From: Vreelandella maris
GTDB lineage: Bacteria; Pseudomonadota; Gammaproteobacteria; Pseudomonadales; Halomonadaceae
Reading direction: 5' to 3'
Length of the DNA: 64,000 nt
NCBI RefSeq assembly: GCF_013371085.1
Contig: NZ_JABWCV010000010.1
Coordinates: 62,001-126,000, forward strand
Part shown: in pieces, positions 54,864 to 64,000 of the stretch
Layout of the letters: every line of letters starts with the position of its first letter
Position numbering within the stretch: the first letter of the stretch is position 1
The notes under the pieces: generated by a model
The model's database searches: none
Told to the model about the DNA's origin: nothing
Seen by the model: the letters and a program-made list of their open reading frames with translations, nothing else
Program-made: the position numbers and the translations under genes

Positions 54864-55934
54864 ATGCGCGTACTACTGTTATCCGCCTACGAAGCGGTGA
54901 GTCATCGCTATTGGGCGCAAAGTTTAATGGCGCAGCTTGATGAGGTGTCGTGGACGCTTTTGTCCTTACCTCCACGTCATTTTGCCTGGCGCATTCGCGG
55001 CAACCCACTGAGCTGGATATTGAAAGAGCACGATACCCTTAGTCAGTCGTATGAGGTGGTGCTTGCCACGTCGATGGTTGATCTGGCGACCCTGATCGGA
55101 TTGTTTCCGCACCTTGGTCGAGCTAAAAAAATCGTCTACTTTCACGAAAACCAGTTTGCTTATCCCGAGTCTAGCGATCAAATACCCCAAGTAGAGGCCA
55201 AAATGGTTAATCTCTACACGGCGCTAGCGGCCGATAGCGTGGTATTTAACAGTGCCTACAATCGGGACTCCTTTATTGATGGTGCACGAGCTTTTCTGAA
55301 AAAAATGCCGGAAAACCTACCCGCAGCAAAGCCACTGGAAGCGCTGCGCGAGCGGTCTCAGGTTTTACCAGTGCCCATCCCTGATAGTTCAGCATCTCGA
55401 CAGCACATGGCTGTTCAAAAAACAGTGCCACAGCGCATTGTCTGGAACCACCGCTGGGAGTATGACAAAAATCCTGATGACTTCTTTGCCGTGCTGTTCG
55501 CGTTAAGCGATGCCGGGGTGGCGTTTGAACTGGCAGTGCTGGGCCAGCGCTTTCGCGAAGCACCGGCCATTTTTGATGAGGCCGAGCAGCGATTAGCCAA
55601 GCATATTGTGGCTTGGGGCCCCCAGCCTGAGGAGATGTATCGCGAATTGCTGGATAGCGCAGGCATCGTGGTCTCGACAACCTGGCATGAATTCCAGGGC
55701 TTGGCGATTATGGAGGCGGCTCAGCGCGGTGCGCTACCCCTGGTGCCGGATCGGCTTTGCTTCCCGGGGCTTTATCCCTCTGCCTATCGTTATGACGGCA
55801 CTCGTGAAAGCTTGTATGAGCGGCTGCATGATTGGCTAACCAATCCTGCAGCTCGTCCAGAACCGCTTGATACCAAAGCTTGGGAATGGCCTGCCTGGCG
55901 CGATGCTTACCGAGCGCTAATAGAGCGCTCGTAA
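54864..55934 (+). CDS. tRNA-queuosine alpha-mannosyltransferase-like glycosyltransferase (DUF3524)
   Basis: A 356-residue GT-B glycosyltransferase. The N-terminal DUF3524 domain starts R-V-L-L-L-S-A-Y-E-A-V-S-H-R-Y-W and includes V-Y-F-H-E-N-Q-F-A-Y-P and V-V-F-N-S-A-Y-N-R. The C-terminal GT1 domain has W-N-H-R-W-E-Y-D-K-N-P and the donor-site S-T-T-W-H-E-F-Q-G-L-A-I-M-E-A. The animal homologue mannosylates queuosine in tRNA-Asp; the bacterial reaction is inferred. ATG 54864 follows TAAGG; the frame continues upstream into the palindrome without similarity. Confidence 0.85.
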   Translation: MRVLLLSAYEAVSHRYWAQSLMAQLDEVSWTLLSLPPRHFAWRIRGNPLSWILKEHDTLSQSYEVVLATSMVDLATLIGLFPHLGRAKKIVYFHENQFAYPESSDQIPQVEAKMVNLYTALAADSVVFNSAYNRDSFIDGARAFLKKMPENLPAAKPLEALRERSQVLPVPIPDSSASRQHMAVQKTVPQRIVWNHRWEYDKNPDDFFAVLFALSDAGVAFELAVLGQRFREAPAIFDEAEQRLAKHIVAWGPQPEEMYRELLDSAGIVVSTTWHEFQGLAIMEAAQRGALPLVPDRLCFPGLYPSAYRYDGTRESLYERLHDWLTNPAARPEPLDTKAWEWPAWRDAYRALIERS

Positions 55935-55979
55935 TACTCACTCAATCTACGCACTCATTCTACGCACTCTATCTGAGTG

Positions 55980-56618
55980 TTACCCAAGCTCGGTCTTATC
56001 TTTATAGTCGCACAGATCTTCGATAATGCAGCTACCGCAGCGGGGCTTGCGGGCGATGCAGGTATAGCGGCCGTGCAGAATCAGCCAGTGGTGAGCATCT
56101 TGAAGAAAGGCTTTGGGCACATGACGCAGCAATTTTTGCTCCACCTCAACAACGTCTTTGCCTTTGGCGATACCGGTGCGATTGGATACCCTGAAAATAT
56201 GCGTATCCACCGCCATGGTGGGCTGGCCGAAGGCCGTATTGAGAATTACATTGGCAGTTTTACGACCAACACCCGGCAAGGCTTCTAACGCCTGGCGAGT
56301 GTTGGGCACTTCGCCACCGTACAGGTTGACCAGCATATGGCAGGTTTTCATCAGGTTTTCGGCTTTGGTGTTGTATAAGCCGATGGTTTTGATATGCGCT
56401 TTAAGCCCATCAATCCCCAGGTCGATGATCCCCTGTGGCGTATTGGCAACAGGATACAGACGTGCGGTTGCCTTGTTGACGCCTACATCGGTAGCTTGAG
56501 CGGAAAGCAACACCGCGGCCAGCAGTTCAAAGGGCGTGTTCCAGTTAAGCTCGGTAGTGGGATGCGGGTTCTCTGCCTGAAGGCGAGCAAAAATTTCATG
56601 ACGCTTTTGGGCATTCAT
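55980..56618 (-). CDS. nth: Endonuclease III
   Basis: A 212-residue DNA glycosylase/AP lyase that removes oxidised pyrimidines. The helix-hairpin-helix L-P-G-V-G-R-K-T-A, catalytic Asp in V-D-T-H-I-F-R and a C-terminal [4Fe-4S] motif with spacing C-x6-C-x2-C-x5-C are intact. It is the last gene after rnfE, as in E. coli. Confidence 0.97.
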   Translation of the reverse strand: MNAQKRHEIFARLQAENPHPTTELNWNTPFELLAAVLLSAQATDVGVNKATARLYPVANTPQGIIDLGIDGLKAHIKTIGLYNTKAENLMKTCHMLVNLYGGEVPNTRQALEALPGVGRKTANVILNTAFGQPTMAVDTHIFRVSNRTGIAKGKDVVEVEQKLLRHVPKAFLQDAHHWLILHGRYTCIARKPRCGSCIIEDLCDYKDKTELG

Positions 56619-56715
56619 GGCTGGTCTCGTTATTTAAAAGACAATGTTTTAAAAGACAGTGGTTAAAAACAGTATTTAAAAAAAAACAGTGACTTATGCG
56701 CAGTGATTAAAAACG

Positions 56716-57432
56716 CTATTTAATCGTACCGGTTACCCGCACACGGCGATCAACTCGGGTTTCAATGGCTGCCGGACGAGCGCGTGCTGCACTGCGTTGA
56801 TCGATGACATTTTTCAATGCGATCAACATGCCCGCCACAAAGAAAGCGCCTGGGGGCAGCACAAAAAACAGAAACTGGTAATCGACGGCAATCGTCAGTT
56901 GCCAATTAGCGGCTTGGGGTCCAAACAGCAGCGCCATGTCGCTGAACAGCGTGCCCTGACCGAGTAGCTCGCGTAGGGCGCCCAGGAGTACCAGCACGGC
57001 GCCAAACCCCAGCCCCATCATCAAGCCATCGATAGCCGCTGGAATGACCGGTTGGCGGGAGGCAAAGGCATCGGCGCGGCCTAAAATAGCGCAGTTGGTG
57101 ACAATCAGTGGAATAAAAATCCCTAGCACCTGATAGAGCGGGTAAGCATAGGCGGCCATCAGCAGTTCGGCGCAAGTCACAAAGGCGGCAATCACCATCA
57201 CGAAAGCGGGCAAGCGCACCGCGCTGTGGACTTGGTGGCGAATCAGCGAGATCGCCGTGCTGGCGCCTACCATTACCAAAAGCGTGGCAAGTGCCAAGCC
57301 CAGCGCATTTACCACGCTGCTACTAACGGCTAACAGCGGGCATAGCCCCAGCAGTTGAACCAGCGCAGGGTTGTTTGACCACAGCCCATCACGGGCCAGT
57401 TGGCGCCATTGGCTCATCTGCTTGTTTTTCAC
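56716..57432 (-). CDS. rnfE: Electron transport complex subunit RnfE
   Basis: A 238-residue membrane subunit with about six helices. [16 protein letters not shown] and [13 protein letters not shown] are the RnfE signatures; it is a homologue of RnfA in inverted topology, and the paired membrane cysteines of the two bind an iron-sulfur cluster. It overlaps rnfG by four bases. Confidence 0.96.
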   Translation of the reverse strand: MKNKQMSQWRQLARDGLWSNNPALVQLLGLCPLLAVSSSVVNALGLALATLLVMVGASTAISLIRHQVHSAVRLPAFVMVIAAFVTCAELLMAAYAYPLYQVLGIFIPLIVTNCAILGRADAFASRQPVIPAAIDGLMMGLGFGAVLVLLGALRELLGQGTLFSDMALLFGPQAANWQLTIAVDYQFLFFVLPPGAFFVAGMLIALKNVIDQRSAARARPAAIETRVDRRVRVTGTIK

Positions 57433-58088
57433 GAGCGTGGATCCTCAAATGTTATCGGTAATGGTGTATCAGCGGCGTACTCCAAGGCTTTATGAACGGC
57501 GTTAACCACGGCTCTGGGGGTGATCGTTGCGCCGGTAAACGCATCAAACTGGCCACCATCTTTAGTTACCGCCCAGCCCTCTGGTGGCAAACTATTTAGC
57601 CCCAGGCCATCAAAGTGGGTGATCCAGTCGCTGCGGCTGCGCTCAATATCATCGCCTAGCCCGGGCGTTTCCTGGTGTTGGGTGACGCGCACACCGCTAA
57701 TGCGCTGCTGCTCATCAATCCCGATCAGTAGGCGAATTTCGCCGTTATAGCCTTGCCGGGTGACCACCGGAAAAATGACGGCACTGTGTTTATTACTGTT
57801 GTCGTTGTCGTTGTCGCTGCCGCTTACCCACCAGCCTTGGCTATCGCTTTTCAACCCCAGTGCTTCTGGGTTAGGAAGCGTAAAGGTGCTTTCTAGCACG
57901 CGTGCAACGGGCGTGTTGGCAAGCGTCTGAGGCAGTACTTCTTGAAGCTGACGGTGCTGGTAAGCCAACTGATGGGTCGCTATGCGCTCGGCGGTTAATG
58001 CGCGCGTGAGCGCAACGCTACCCGCGGTCACCAGAGCAAAAGTGCCCAATGCGAGAGCACCCCGCTGCATGGCTTGAAAGAGCGTCAT
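57429..58088 (-). CDS. rnfG: Electron transport complex subunit RnfG
   Basis: A 219-residue subunit with one N-terminal membrane helix and a periplasmic domain. [11 protein letters not shown] carries the Thr that holds covalent FMN, and G-Y-N-G-E-I-R and H-Q-E-T-P-G-L-G-D are conserved. A run of Asp/Asn/Ser repeats (near residue 95) is an oddity of this copy. It overlaps rnfD and rnfE by four bases each. Confidence 0.96.
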   Translation of the reverse strand: MTLFQAMQRGALALGTFALVTAGSVALTRALTAERIATHQLAYQHRQLQEVLPQTLANTPVARVLESTFTLPNPEALGLKSDSQGWWVSGSDNDNDNSNKHSAVIFPVVTRQGYNGEIRLLIGIDEQQRISGVRVTQHQETPGLGDDIERSRSDWITHFDGLGLNSLPPEGWAVTKDGGQFDAFTGATITPRAVVNAVHKALEYAADTPLPITFEDPRS

Positions 58089-59122
58089 GGCTGCTCACCC
58101 CGGGAGCTTTTTGGCTGCCCCGTCGGGCGTGGCACGCTGTACAGGTCTAGCAGCGGCACGCACAGATTCATCAGCAACACCGCAAACGCCACTGCATCCG
58201 GGTAACCGCCAAAGGTGCGAATAATGATAATTAGCGCGCCGATACCGGCCCCATAGAGTAGCTTGCCGCGGCGGCTGGTGGCGGCGGAAACCGGGTCGGT
58301 GGCGATAAAAAATGCCCCAAACAGCGTCGCCCCGGTAAGTAGGTGAAAAAGCGGTGAGGCAAAGTGGCTGGGGTCGCTGAGATAAAACAGCGTGGCCAGC
58401 ACCACTAGGCTACCCAGCATAGCGGCAGGAATGTGCCAACTGATAATCCGCTTTGCCAGTAATAATACGCCACCTGCTAACCAAGCAAGGGCGACCCAGC
58501 GCCAAGCACTCAATGTGTCCTCGGGCAGTGGGTGGGTGGCCCAGAATTCGCTGGCAAGCACGGCCTCGCCTTTGTGCTTAAAGGCATCGAGCGGTGTGGC
58601 GCCACTTAGGCCATCTAGCTGGCCAGCTGGCAGCGTTCCTGTGATTTGTGCCCACAAGCTCTCCGGTAGTAGTTCTTGGGGGGGGGGCCACAGAGTCATA
58701 TAGGTTGGGAACGACACCAAAAGCAGCGCATAACCTACCATGGCGGGGTTAAACGGATTGTGGCCCAAGCCACCGTATAACTGTTTAGCGACGATGATCG
58801 CCGCGATCATCCCGACACCGATCAGCCACCATGGGCTTGCGGGGGGCAGCGAAACGCCCAGTAAAACGCCGGTGAGTAGGGCACTTGAGTCATTCAACGT
58901 AACCTGAACAGGGCGGTTACGTAACCTAAGAATGGCGGCTTCTAGCCCAAGGCCAAAGGCTGCCGCTAGCATTACATTGCTGAGTACCCCAAGGCCAAAG
59001 AAATAGCTCATTGTGGCGATGCCCGGCAGCGTCGCCACGATCACCCAGCGCATTAAATGTGCCGTGGGTGGCACGATAGTAGCGTTTGCACTGGTCACCT
59101 GTGCGGCGTGCATCATGCTCAT
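58085..59122 (-). CDS. rnfD: Electron transport complex subunit RnfD
   Basis: A 345-residue membrane subunit with about nine helices. L-S-G-A-T-P-L-D-A-F contains the Thr for covalent FMN. G-G-L-G-H-N-P-F-N-P-A-M-V-G-Y and A-T-D-P-V-S-A-A-T are family motifs. It overlaps rnfC and rnfG by four bases. Confidence 0.96.
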   Translation of the reverse strand: MSMMHAAQVTSANATIVPPTAHLMRWVIVATLPGIATMSYFFGLGVLSNVMLAAAFGLGLEAAILRLRNRPVQVTLNDSSALLTGVLLGVSLPPASPWWLIGVGMIAAIIVAKQLYGGLGHNPFNPAMVGYALLLVSFPTYMTLWPPPQELLPESLWAQITGTLPAGQLDGLSGATPLDAFKHKGEAVLASEFWATHPLPEDTLSAWRWVALAWLAGGVLLLAKRIISWHIPAAMLGSLVVLATLFYLSDPSHFASPLFHLLTGATLFGAFFIATDPVSAATSRRGKLLYGAGIGALIIIIRTFGGYPDAVAFAVLLMNLCVPLLDLYSVPRPTGQPKSSRGEQP

Positions 59123-60777
59123 GGTGATTCCTTGCTGGGCTGTTGTTCGCGTGCTTGGGTAAGCTGGACCTCGGTGGCGCGTAAATTTTCCTGGGCGGTG
59201 GCAAGCTGCATTTCGAGATCATCAAGAGGCTGTTTGGGGTCTTCCTGGGCAACGCGTGCCAGGGTTTTTTCAGCTTTTTTGACTGACGCCTTGGCGGCGG
59301 CATGGGCAATTCGTAGCCCGCGCAAGTCGACTTTTTCACTACTGGCTGCTGCACTAGTGGGCGTTTGACGCTGTTGCGATTTGCGAGCCTCTTTACGTGC
59401 CTGTTTCTCCGCCTCTTCCCGCGCCAATCGCGCTTGACGAAACTCAAAGCGGTGCTTGGCATGCTCTGCTTTTACCGTCTCGATTCGCTGCAGACGGATT
59501 CGACTTTTTGCTTCACGATAATCGTCAACCAGGGGAATATGGCTGGGGCAGACGTAGCTGCAAGCGCCGCACTCAATGCAGTCGAACAGATGATAGTGCG
59601 CCATCTTGGCATCATCGTTGGCGCGAGCGTACCAGTGGAGCTGTTGGGGTAGCAGCGACACCGGGCAAACGCTTTCACACTCACCACAGCGTATGCAGGG
59701 GGATTCCTCCGGGGCAGGTGGTAGTTCGACAATAGTCGCAGCGATTAAACAGTTGGTAAGTTTGGTAACTGGCGTATCAAGTGTCAGCAGCGGCGCTCCC
59801 ATCATGGGGCCGCCCTGAATCACTTGATTGAGCATGGGCTGATTAAGGCCTGCCTGTTCCAGCAGTGCTTTCACGGAGGTGCCTAGTCGCACCCAGCGAT
59901 TGCCGGGCTGACTGATCGCTTCGCCCGTTAGCGTGACAACCCTGGACACCAGCGGCTGACCATCACGCACTGCATGTAATATTGCCAGCAGTGTGCCAGG
60001 GTTATGGCACAGCACGCCTACGTCAGCGGGTAAGCCGCCGCTGGGTACCGTTAGATCAAGCAGTTTTTTGATCAGTTGGTGCTCGCCGCCGCTGGGGTAG
60101 CGGGTGGAAATCACCTTGAGCTCAACGGTAATCGGGTGGCTATTCTGTATCGCCTGCCGCAGAGCTTCAATTGCCTCGGGTTTGTTATCTTCAATGCCGA
60201 TAACGATATGTTGCGCGCCGCACAGTTTGGCGCTTATCTGGGCGCCTTCGAGTACGTCGTTAGCGTAGTGGCGTAGCGTGATATCGTCGGCGGTGATATA
60301 AGGCTCACATTCGGCGGCGTTGATCAACAAGGTATGAATGTCATGCTGTTCCACTACCCGCGCTTTAATATGGGTAGGGAAACCAGCACCGCCGAGTCCG
60401 ACAATCCCGCTTTCATTCAAGCGCTCAAGTAGCGCATTGGGTTCGACGCGTTGCCAGTCGAGGCTGGGTAACCGGAGCCACTCATCCTGACCATCGCTAT
60501 CAATGATGATTTGGGTGGCGTTAATCTCGCTCACCGTTCCGCTAATACTGGCGTGCAGATTACTGGAGATCATGCCTTCGCGCTTGGCAATGACGCTACC
60601 TACTTTGACTGTATCGCCCGGCGCGACACAAGGCGTGGCGGGCTGGCCGCTGTGCTGTTGCAGCGGCAGCGTCACTCGGCCAGGTAATGGCGCGTTAATC
60701 AGCGCGGCCTGATTCGATCGCTGTTTGCGCTCGGGCGGGTGAATTCCACCGGGGAAATCAAAGGCGTTCGACATCAA
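59119..60777 (-). CDS. rnfC: Electron transport complex subunit RnfC
   Basis: A 552-residue peripheral subunit that takes electrons from NADH. The N-terminal F-P-G-G-I-H-P-P, the FMN/NADH-binding [10 protein letters not shown] and E-C-E-P-Y, and two [4Fe-4S] motifs (C-I-R-C-G-E-C-x3-C-P and C-I-E-C-G-A-C-x3-C-P) are intact. The C-terminal 110 residues are a charged helical tail rich in Ala, Lys and Glu; its length varies among species. Confidence 0.96.
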   Translation of the reverse strand: MMSNAFDFPGGIHPPERKQRSNQAALINAPLPGRVTLPLQQHSGQPATPCVAPGDTVKVGSVIAKREGMISSNLHASISGTVSEINATQIIIDSDGQDEWLRLPSLDWQRVEPNALLERLNESGIVGLGGAGFPTHIKARVVEQHDIHTLLINAAECEPYITADDITLRHYANDVLEGAQISAKLCGAQHIVIGIEDNKPEAIEALRQAIQNSHPITVELKVISTRYPSGGEHQLIKKLLDLTVPSGGLPADVGVLCHNPGTLLAILHAVRDGQPLVSRVVTLTGEAISQPGNRWVRLGTSVKALLEQAGLNQPMLNQVIQGGPMMGAPLLTLDTPVTKLTNCLIAATIVELPPAPEESPCIRCGECESVCPVSLLPQQLHWYARANDDAKMAHYHLFDCIECGACSYVCPSHIPLVDDYREAKSRIRLQRIETVKAEHAKHRFEFRQARLAREEAEKQARKEARKSQQRQTPTSAAASSEKVDLRGLRIAHAAAKASVKKAEKTLARVAQEDPKQPLDDLEMQLATAQENLRATEVQLTQAREQQPSKESP

Positions 60778-61370
60778 GACACCCCTGGTGCGGGTTGGCG
60801 GTCACTGGCAATCATGTTTGAAGAGTGCGCTGTTACCGGTTGCCATTGGGTGAGCGGTGCCGTGCGTGGCAGCATATCGATACAGTCTACGGGGCAAGGG
60901 TCAAGGCACAGATCGCAGCCGGTACACTCATCCTCAATCACGGTATGCATTAACTTAGCCGCACCAATAATCGCATCGACCGGGCAGGCTTGAATGCACT
61001 TGGTACAGCCGATGCACTCCTCTTCACGAATAAATGCCACTTTTGCCACGCTTTGAGCTTCGCCGTCCAGGGGCTCAGGCTCCCGGCCTAATAGATCAGC
61101 GAGGGCGTGGATCGTCGATTCGCCACCTGGCGGGCATTTATTCAGTGCATCGCCTTGGTTAATCGCCTCGGCATAAGGGCGGCAGCCTGGGTAGCCGCAC
61201 TGGCCGCACTGAGTTTGCGGCAATAGTGCATCAATTTGTTCCACCAGTGGGTTATCTTCCCGCTTGAAGCGTTCGCTCACCACGCCTAGCAGGGCACCAA
61301 AACCAAGTCCTAAGCCGGTTAATACCGCAACGGCGCTAAGCATGCTGATAGCATCGAATGTGTTACTCAT
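60774..61370 (-). CDS. rnfB: Electron transport complex subunit RnfB
   Basis: A 198-residue iron-sulfur subunit. One membrane helix (about residues 8-30) is followed by the C-G-Q-C-G-Y-P-G-C motif and two ferredoxin-type motifs (C-I-G-C-T-K-C-x3-C-P and C-T-G-C-D-L-C-x3-C-P). It starts 12 bp after rnfA. Confidence 0.97.
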   Translation of the reverse strand: MSNTFDAISMLSAVAVLTGLGLGFGALLGVVSERFKREDNPLVEQIDALLPQTQCGQCGYPGCRPYAEAINQGDALNKCPPGGESTIHALADLLGREPEPLDGEAQSVAKVAFIREEECIGCTKCIQACPVDAIIGAAKLMHTVIEDECTGCDLCLDPCPVDCIDMLPRTAPLTQWQPVTAHSSNMIASDRQPAPGVS

Positions 61371-61382
61371 TATGCGCTACCT

Positions 61383-61964
61383 TCACCGTTGTACTAATCC
61401 GGAAAAGCCGAGAAACGCTAGCGACATAAGGCTAGCGGTCACCATGGCAATCGCCGCACCTTGAAATGGTTTAGGAATATCCGCTCCTGCCAAACGCTCA
61501 CGCATGGCGGCAAATAGTACCAAGATAAGCGAAAAACCCAGCGCCGCGCCCAAGCCGTAGAGGGTGGTATGAAAAAAGCTCAGTTCGCGGTTCAGCGATA
61601 GCAGCGCTACGCCCAATACCGCGCAGTTGGTGGTAATAAGCGGTAAGAATATTCCCAGTACTTGATGCAGTAGTGGACTTAATTGACGAACCATTATTTC
61701 TGTAAATTGCACTACCGCGGCGATCACCACAATAAAGCTGATGGTGCGCAGGTACGTCACATCCAGTGGCACCAGCAGCCCGTGATAAACCACGAAGCTA
61801 GCTGCTGATGCCAGAGTTAACACAAAAGTGGTGGCCAGGGACATGCCCATGGCCGACTCCAGCTTATTGGAGACACCCATAAATGGGCATAGACCCAAGA
61901 ATTGAACCAGTACGAAGTTATTGACCAGCGCAGTGCTGATCAAAATGATAAATAGCTCACTCAT
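61383..61964 (-). CDS. rnfA: Electron transport complex subunit RnfA
   Basis: A 193-residue membrane subunit with about six helices. [16 protein letters not shown] and T-N-C-A-V-L-G-V-A are diagnostic. Its start overlaps the stop of the upstream diguanylate cyclase gene by four bases (ATGA), so the cyclase and the Rnf genes are translationally coupled. Confidence 0.97.
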   Translation of the reverse strand: MSELFIILISTALVNNFVLVQFLGLCPFMGVSNKLESAMGMSLATTFVLTLASAASFVVYHGLLVPLDVTYLRTISFIVVIAAVVQFTEIMVRQLSPLLHQVLGIFLPLITTNCAVLGVALLSLNRELSFFHTTLYGLGAALGFSLILVLFAAMRERLAGADIPKPFQGAAIAMVTASLMSLAFLGFSGLVQR

Positions 61965-63559
61965 AGCGGCGTATTGTGCGAATAAAAGGAGGCGTTGGCT
62001 AGCGAAGGTGTATAAACCTTGGCGCAGTGTCTGCCAGCTGCTTTAGCAGCGTAAAGCGCTTGGTCAGCGGCGGTCATTAATCCACTGAATGTCTGAATGC
62101 CTGCTATACCCAACTGGCTAATACCGATGCTCACGGTAACATGCGGTGCTACGGGCGACATATAGTGTAGGTGCTGCAATTGATCAATAGCGTCACTAAG
62201 TGCTTGGCTTTTTTCCAATGCCTGGGTAGCTGATGTTGCGGACATCATGGCACTAAACTCCTCGCCCCCTGTACGCGCGATAAAGAAGCCATGCGCAGTG
62301 GCGACGTCATGCATGGTTTGTGCTACCCGCTGCAAACATATATCACCCTCGGGATGCCCATAATGATCATTAAACATTTTGAAGTGATCGATATCGAGCA
62401 TCATGACCGACAACGGTTGGCCTGACGCCAAGGCGCTATTAACCACCTCTTGCAGGCGCTGATCGAATAATCGGCGATTGGGTAGACCAGTCAAGGGGTC
62501 GTGGGTAGAGAGTTCGATGAGCTCAGCGTTGAGCTGTTGTTGATGCTTGAACTGCTCTTGAAAGGCCCTCGCTAGGATGCCGATTTCATCACCACGCCCT
62601 AACAAATTGCTTGATCCCTTTAAATCCACGCTGGCTTGCTGCGTAAACTGGGTCAGAGTTCTGAGTGGCTTCAGAATAATGCGCTCCAGTAGCAGCAGAA
62701 CAAGGCCAATCACTAATAGCATCAAGCAAGCTGTCCATAAAAGTACGTAGCGAAACGTTTCTAGACTGGACAAATAACTGGTGCGATTAAGCTGGGTTCC
62801 CAAGGCTAACTGTTCGTTATGCGGGTAGGTAGTCAAATAGCGCTGCGCCTGGATCGTATTGCCTGAGATGGTGACGGCTGTGTCATTATTGATAACGCCT
62901 TCCAGCATCGAAAGCGTCGATGGTAGCCCCGTATAGTCTTCTATGATTGTCAACCATTCATCGTCCATTGGCCTCACTTTGAATAGCCATCCCTGGGGCG
63001 GACCGCTCTCATCGGTTCTCACAATGGGGTTGGACGCTACCATTAGCGGCGTTGTGCCCGCATACAGACTGCTTTTACCCTGTTCTGGATCTTCTTTAAT
63101 GGAAGCCTGCATCGTGCGAATAAGCCCCGACATCCAGCGGCACTCACGTTCTGCGGTATAGCAAGTGTGGTATTGGCCGGTAGCAGGATTGATGCCTGCT
63201 AAAAAATGTACATCGCCCTCCGCATTGAAAAAGGCCATTAGCTGGTAGCGCATTTCTTCAAACATCTGTTGGCTAAAATTGGTATCCGTATAGCCAGGGT
63301 AGTTACCCTGAATAAACTCATAGGTATCGTCCCAGATCGACCAGTCTCGCGCTTGGGCTAGTAGTTCCTGTTGGCTGATATTGAGGCTGCGTTCAATTTG
63401 CGCTAGTTCCTGGATTACTACCGCATGCTCTTCCTTATGAAGTGCGGGAAATATTACCCACTTGCTCAAGGCAGCTAAGGAAATAAGGGCTAGTAATAAC
63501 ACCCCGCCCAAGGCGGCCAGAAAACGGAAGCGTAAAGATCGAGAGAAGCGTTGAACCAT
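61961..63559 (-). CDS. CHASE4-HAMP-GGDEF diguanylate cyclase
   Basis: A 532-residue membrane sensor enzyme. A membrane helix (about residues 12-35), a periplasmic CHASE4-like domain (about 45-265, with [10 protein letters not shown]), a second helix (about 270-293) and HAMP precede the GGDEF domain. The active site is G-G-E-E-F, a functional variant, with [11 protein letters not shown]. No I-site R-x-x-D is seen at the usual place (H-G-F-F-I-A-R precedes it). Its last bases overlap rnfA. Confidence 0.92.
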   Translation of the reverse strand: MVQRFSRSLRFRFLAALGGVLLLALISLAALSKWVIFPALHKEEHAVVIQELAQIERSLNISQQELLAQARDWSIWDDTYEFIQGNYPGYTDTNFSQQMFEEMRYQLMAFFNAEGDVHFLAGINPATGQYHTCYTAERECRWMSGLIRTMQASIKEDPEQGKSSLYAGTTPLMVASNPIVRTDESGPPQGWLFKVRPMDDEWLTIIEDYTGLPSTLSMLEGVINNDTAVTISGNTIQAQRYLTTYPHNEQLALGTQLNRTSYLSSLETFRYVLLWTACLMLLVIGLVLLLLERIILKPLRTLTQFTQQASVDLKGSSNLLGRGDEIGILARAFQEQFKHQQQLNAELIELSTHDPLTGLPNRRLFDQRLQEVVNSALASGQPLSVMMLDIDHFKMFNDHYGHPEGDICLQRVAQTMHDVATAHGFFIARTGGEEFSAMMSATSATQALEKSQALSDAIDQLQHLHYMSPVAPHVTVSIGISQLGIAGIQTFSGLMTAADQALYAAKAAGRHCAKVYTPSLANASFYSHNTPL

Positions 63560-63607
63560 AGAGTATGCCTAAGCGAAACGGTGACGATGTAAGATAGATT
63601 CAAAAAT

Positions 63608-63641
63608 AAAAGGGGCAAAGGCGTTTAGCCTCTGCCCCTTT
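63608..63641 (-). terminator. Intrinsic terminator of metG
   Basis: On the minus strand AAAGGGGCA-x-AGGC pairs with GCCT-x-TGCCCCTTT around a 5-base loop, followed by TATTTTTG. It lies 19 bp after the metG stop. Confidence 0.85.
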
Positions 63642-63659
63642 GGCATGGCTCTATAGTGA

Positions 63660-64000
63660 TTAGGTGACCCGCTGGCCCGGTTCGGCACCGGTATCTGGGG
63701 AAAGCAGATAAATACCTTCTTCATTGGCTGAGGCGAGTACCATACCTTCGGACATTCCAAAGCGCATCTTACGCGGAGCCAGGTTGGCAACCATAACCGT
63801 CAAGCGACCTTCCAGTGCTTCAGGCGCGTAAGCAGAGCGAATGCCTGAGAACACATTGCGCGTTTCGCCACCTAGGTCGAGGGTCAGTTGCAGCAGCTTA
63901 TCAGCGCCTTCCACGTATTGGGCCTTGGTGATGCGCGCAATGCGCAGATCGACCTTGGCAAACGTCGCAAAGTCGATTTCAGCGGCGATGGGATCATCCG
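63660..64000 (-). CDS. metG: Methionyl-tRNA synthetase, C-terminal part (runs off window)
   Basis: The last 113 codons of a minus-strand gene. The sequence [27 protein letters not shown] and [17 protein letters not shown] is the tRNA-binding OB-fold at the end of bacterial MetRS. A stand-alone tRNA-binding protein is possible in principle. Its position before the Rnf region, transcribed toward it, is common in this lineage. Confidence 0.88.
   Translation of the reverse strand, partial: DDPIAAEIDFATFAKVDLRIARITKAQYVEGADKLLQLTLDLGGETRNVFSGIRSAYAPEALEGRLTVMVANLAPRKMRFGMSEGMVLASANEEGIYLLSPDTGAEPGQRVT

Overview
The window reads as chromosomal DNA of a gammaproteobacterium, most probably a Halomonadaceae member (Halomonas/Vreelandella type). 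This is inferred from protein character, not from a database search: MntR, Fis, RNase T, HlyU-family, FxsA beside groES, a complete RnfABCDGE complex followed by nth, a pyrophosphate-dependent phosphofructokinase and a CrbS-type transporter-kinase. About 50 intact protein genes, one tRNA (Leu, UAG), one IS630-family element and several decayed genes are visible.

Region 1 (1-14.4 kb) is an accessory island with AT-rich spacers. It holds a phasin-like gene, two paralogous small helical (ferritin-like) proteins near its two ends, a zinc alcohol dehydrogenase, a P2-type cation ATPase, a DUF2238 membrane protein, a Crp/Fnr regulator broken by a one-base frameshift, a PHA synthase, an Hsp20, a triple-BON-domain protein and a diguanylate cyclase. 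The set resembles a low-oxygen/stress and carbon-storage module. A near-consensus FNR-type site lies upstream of hsp20. The IS630 copy (9325-10407, TA target duplication) sits exactly between the ancestral ribosome binding site and the start codon of phaC. A 49-base poly-C run lies upstream of the phasin-like gene.

Region 2 (14.4-20.9 kb) shows decay and transport: a 5'-truncated DUF3750 gene; intact mntR with its operator facing a deletion scar of a manganese ABC importer; a K+ channel plus Kef-type antiporter pair; a 41-residue membrane peptide coupled to an MFS transporter; and an NhaC/YuiF-type transporter.

Region 3 (20.9-49 kb) is mostly core: trmJ, groSL, fxsA, an SDR reductase, tRNA-Leu, comF, srkA, folE, gabD, purH-fis-dusB, prmA, accBC, dsbD, ppa, a PP2C/kinase fusion whose kinase lacks the catalytic Asp, PPi-PFK, rnt and argG.

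Region 4 (47.6-64 kb) carries HlyU, a DUF294 nucleotidyltransferase, a CrbS-like SSS/STAC histidine kinase with a small membrane partner, a membrane sensor fused to a DEDDh exonuclease, and a stand-alone receiver. Then come a queuosine-mannosyltransferase homologue, nth, the Rnf operon led by an overlapping CHASE4-GGDEF cyclase, and the 3' end of metG.
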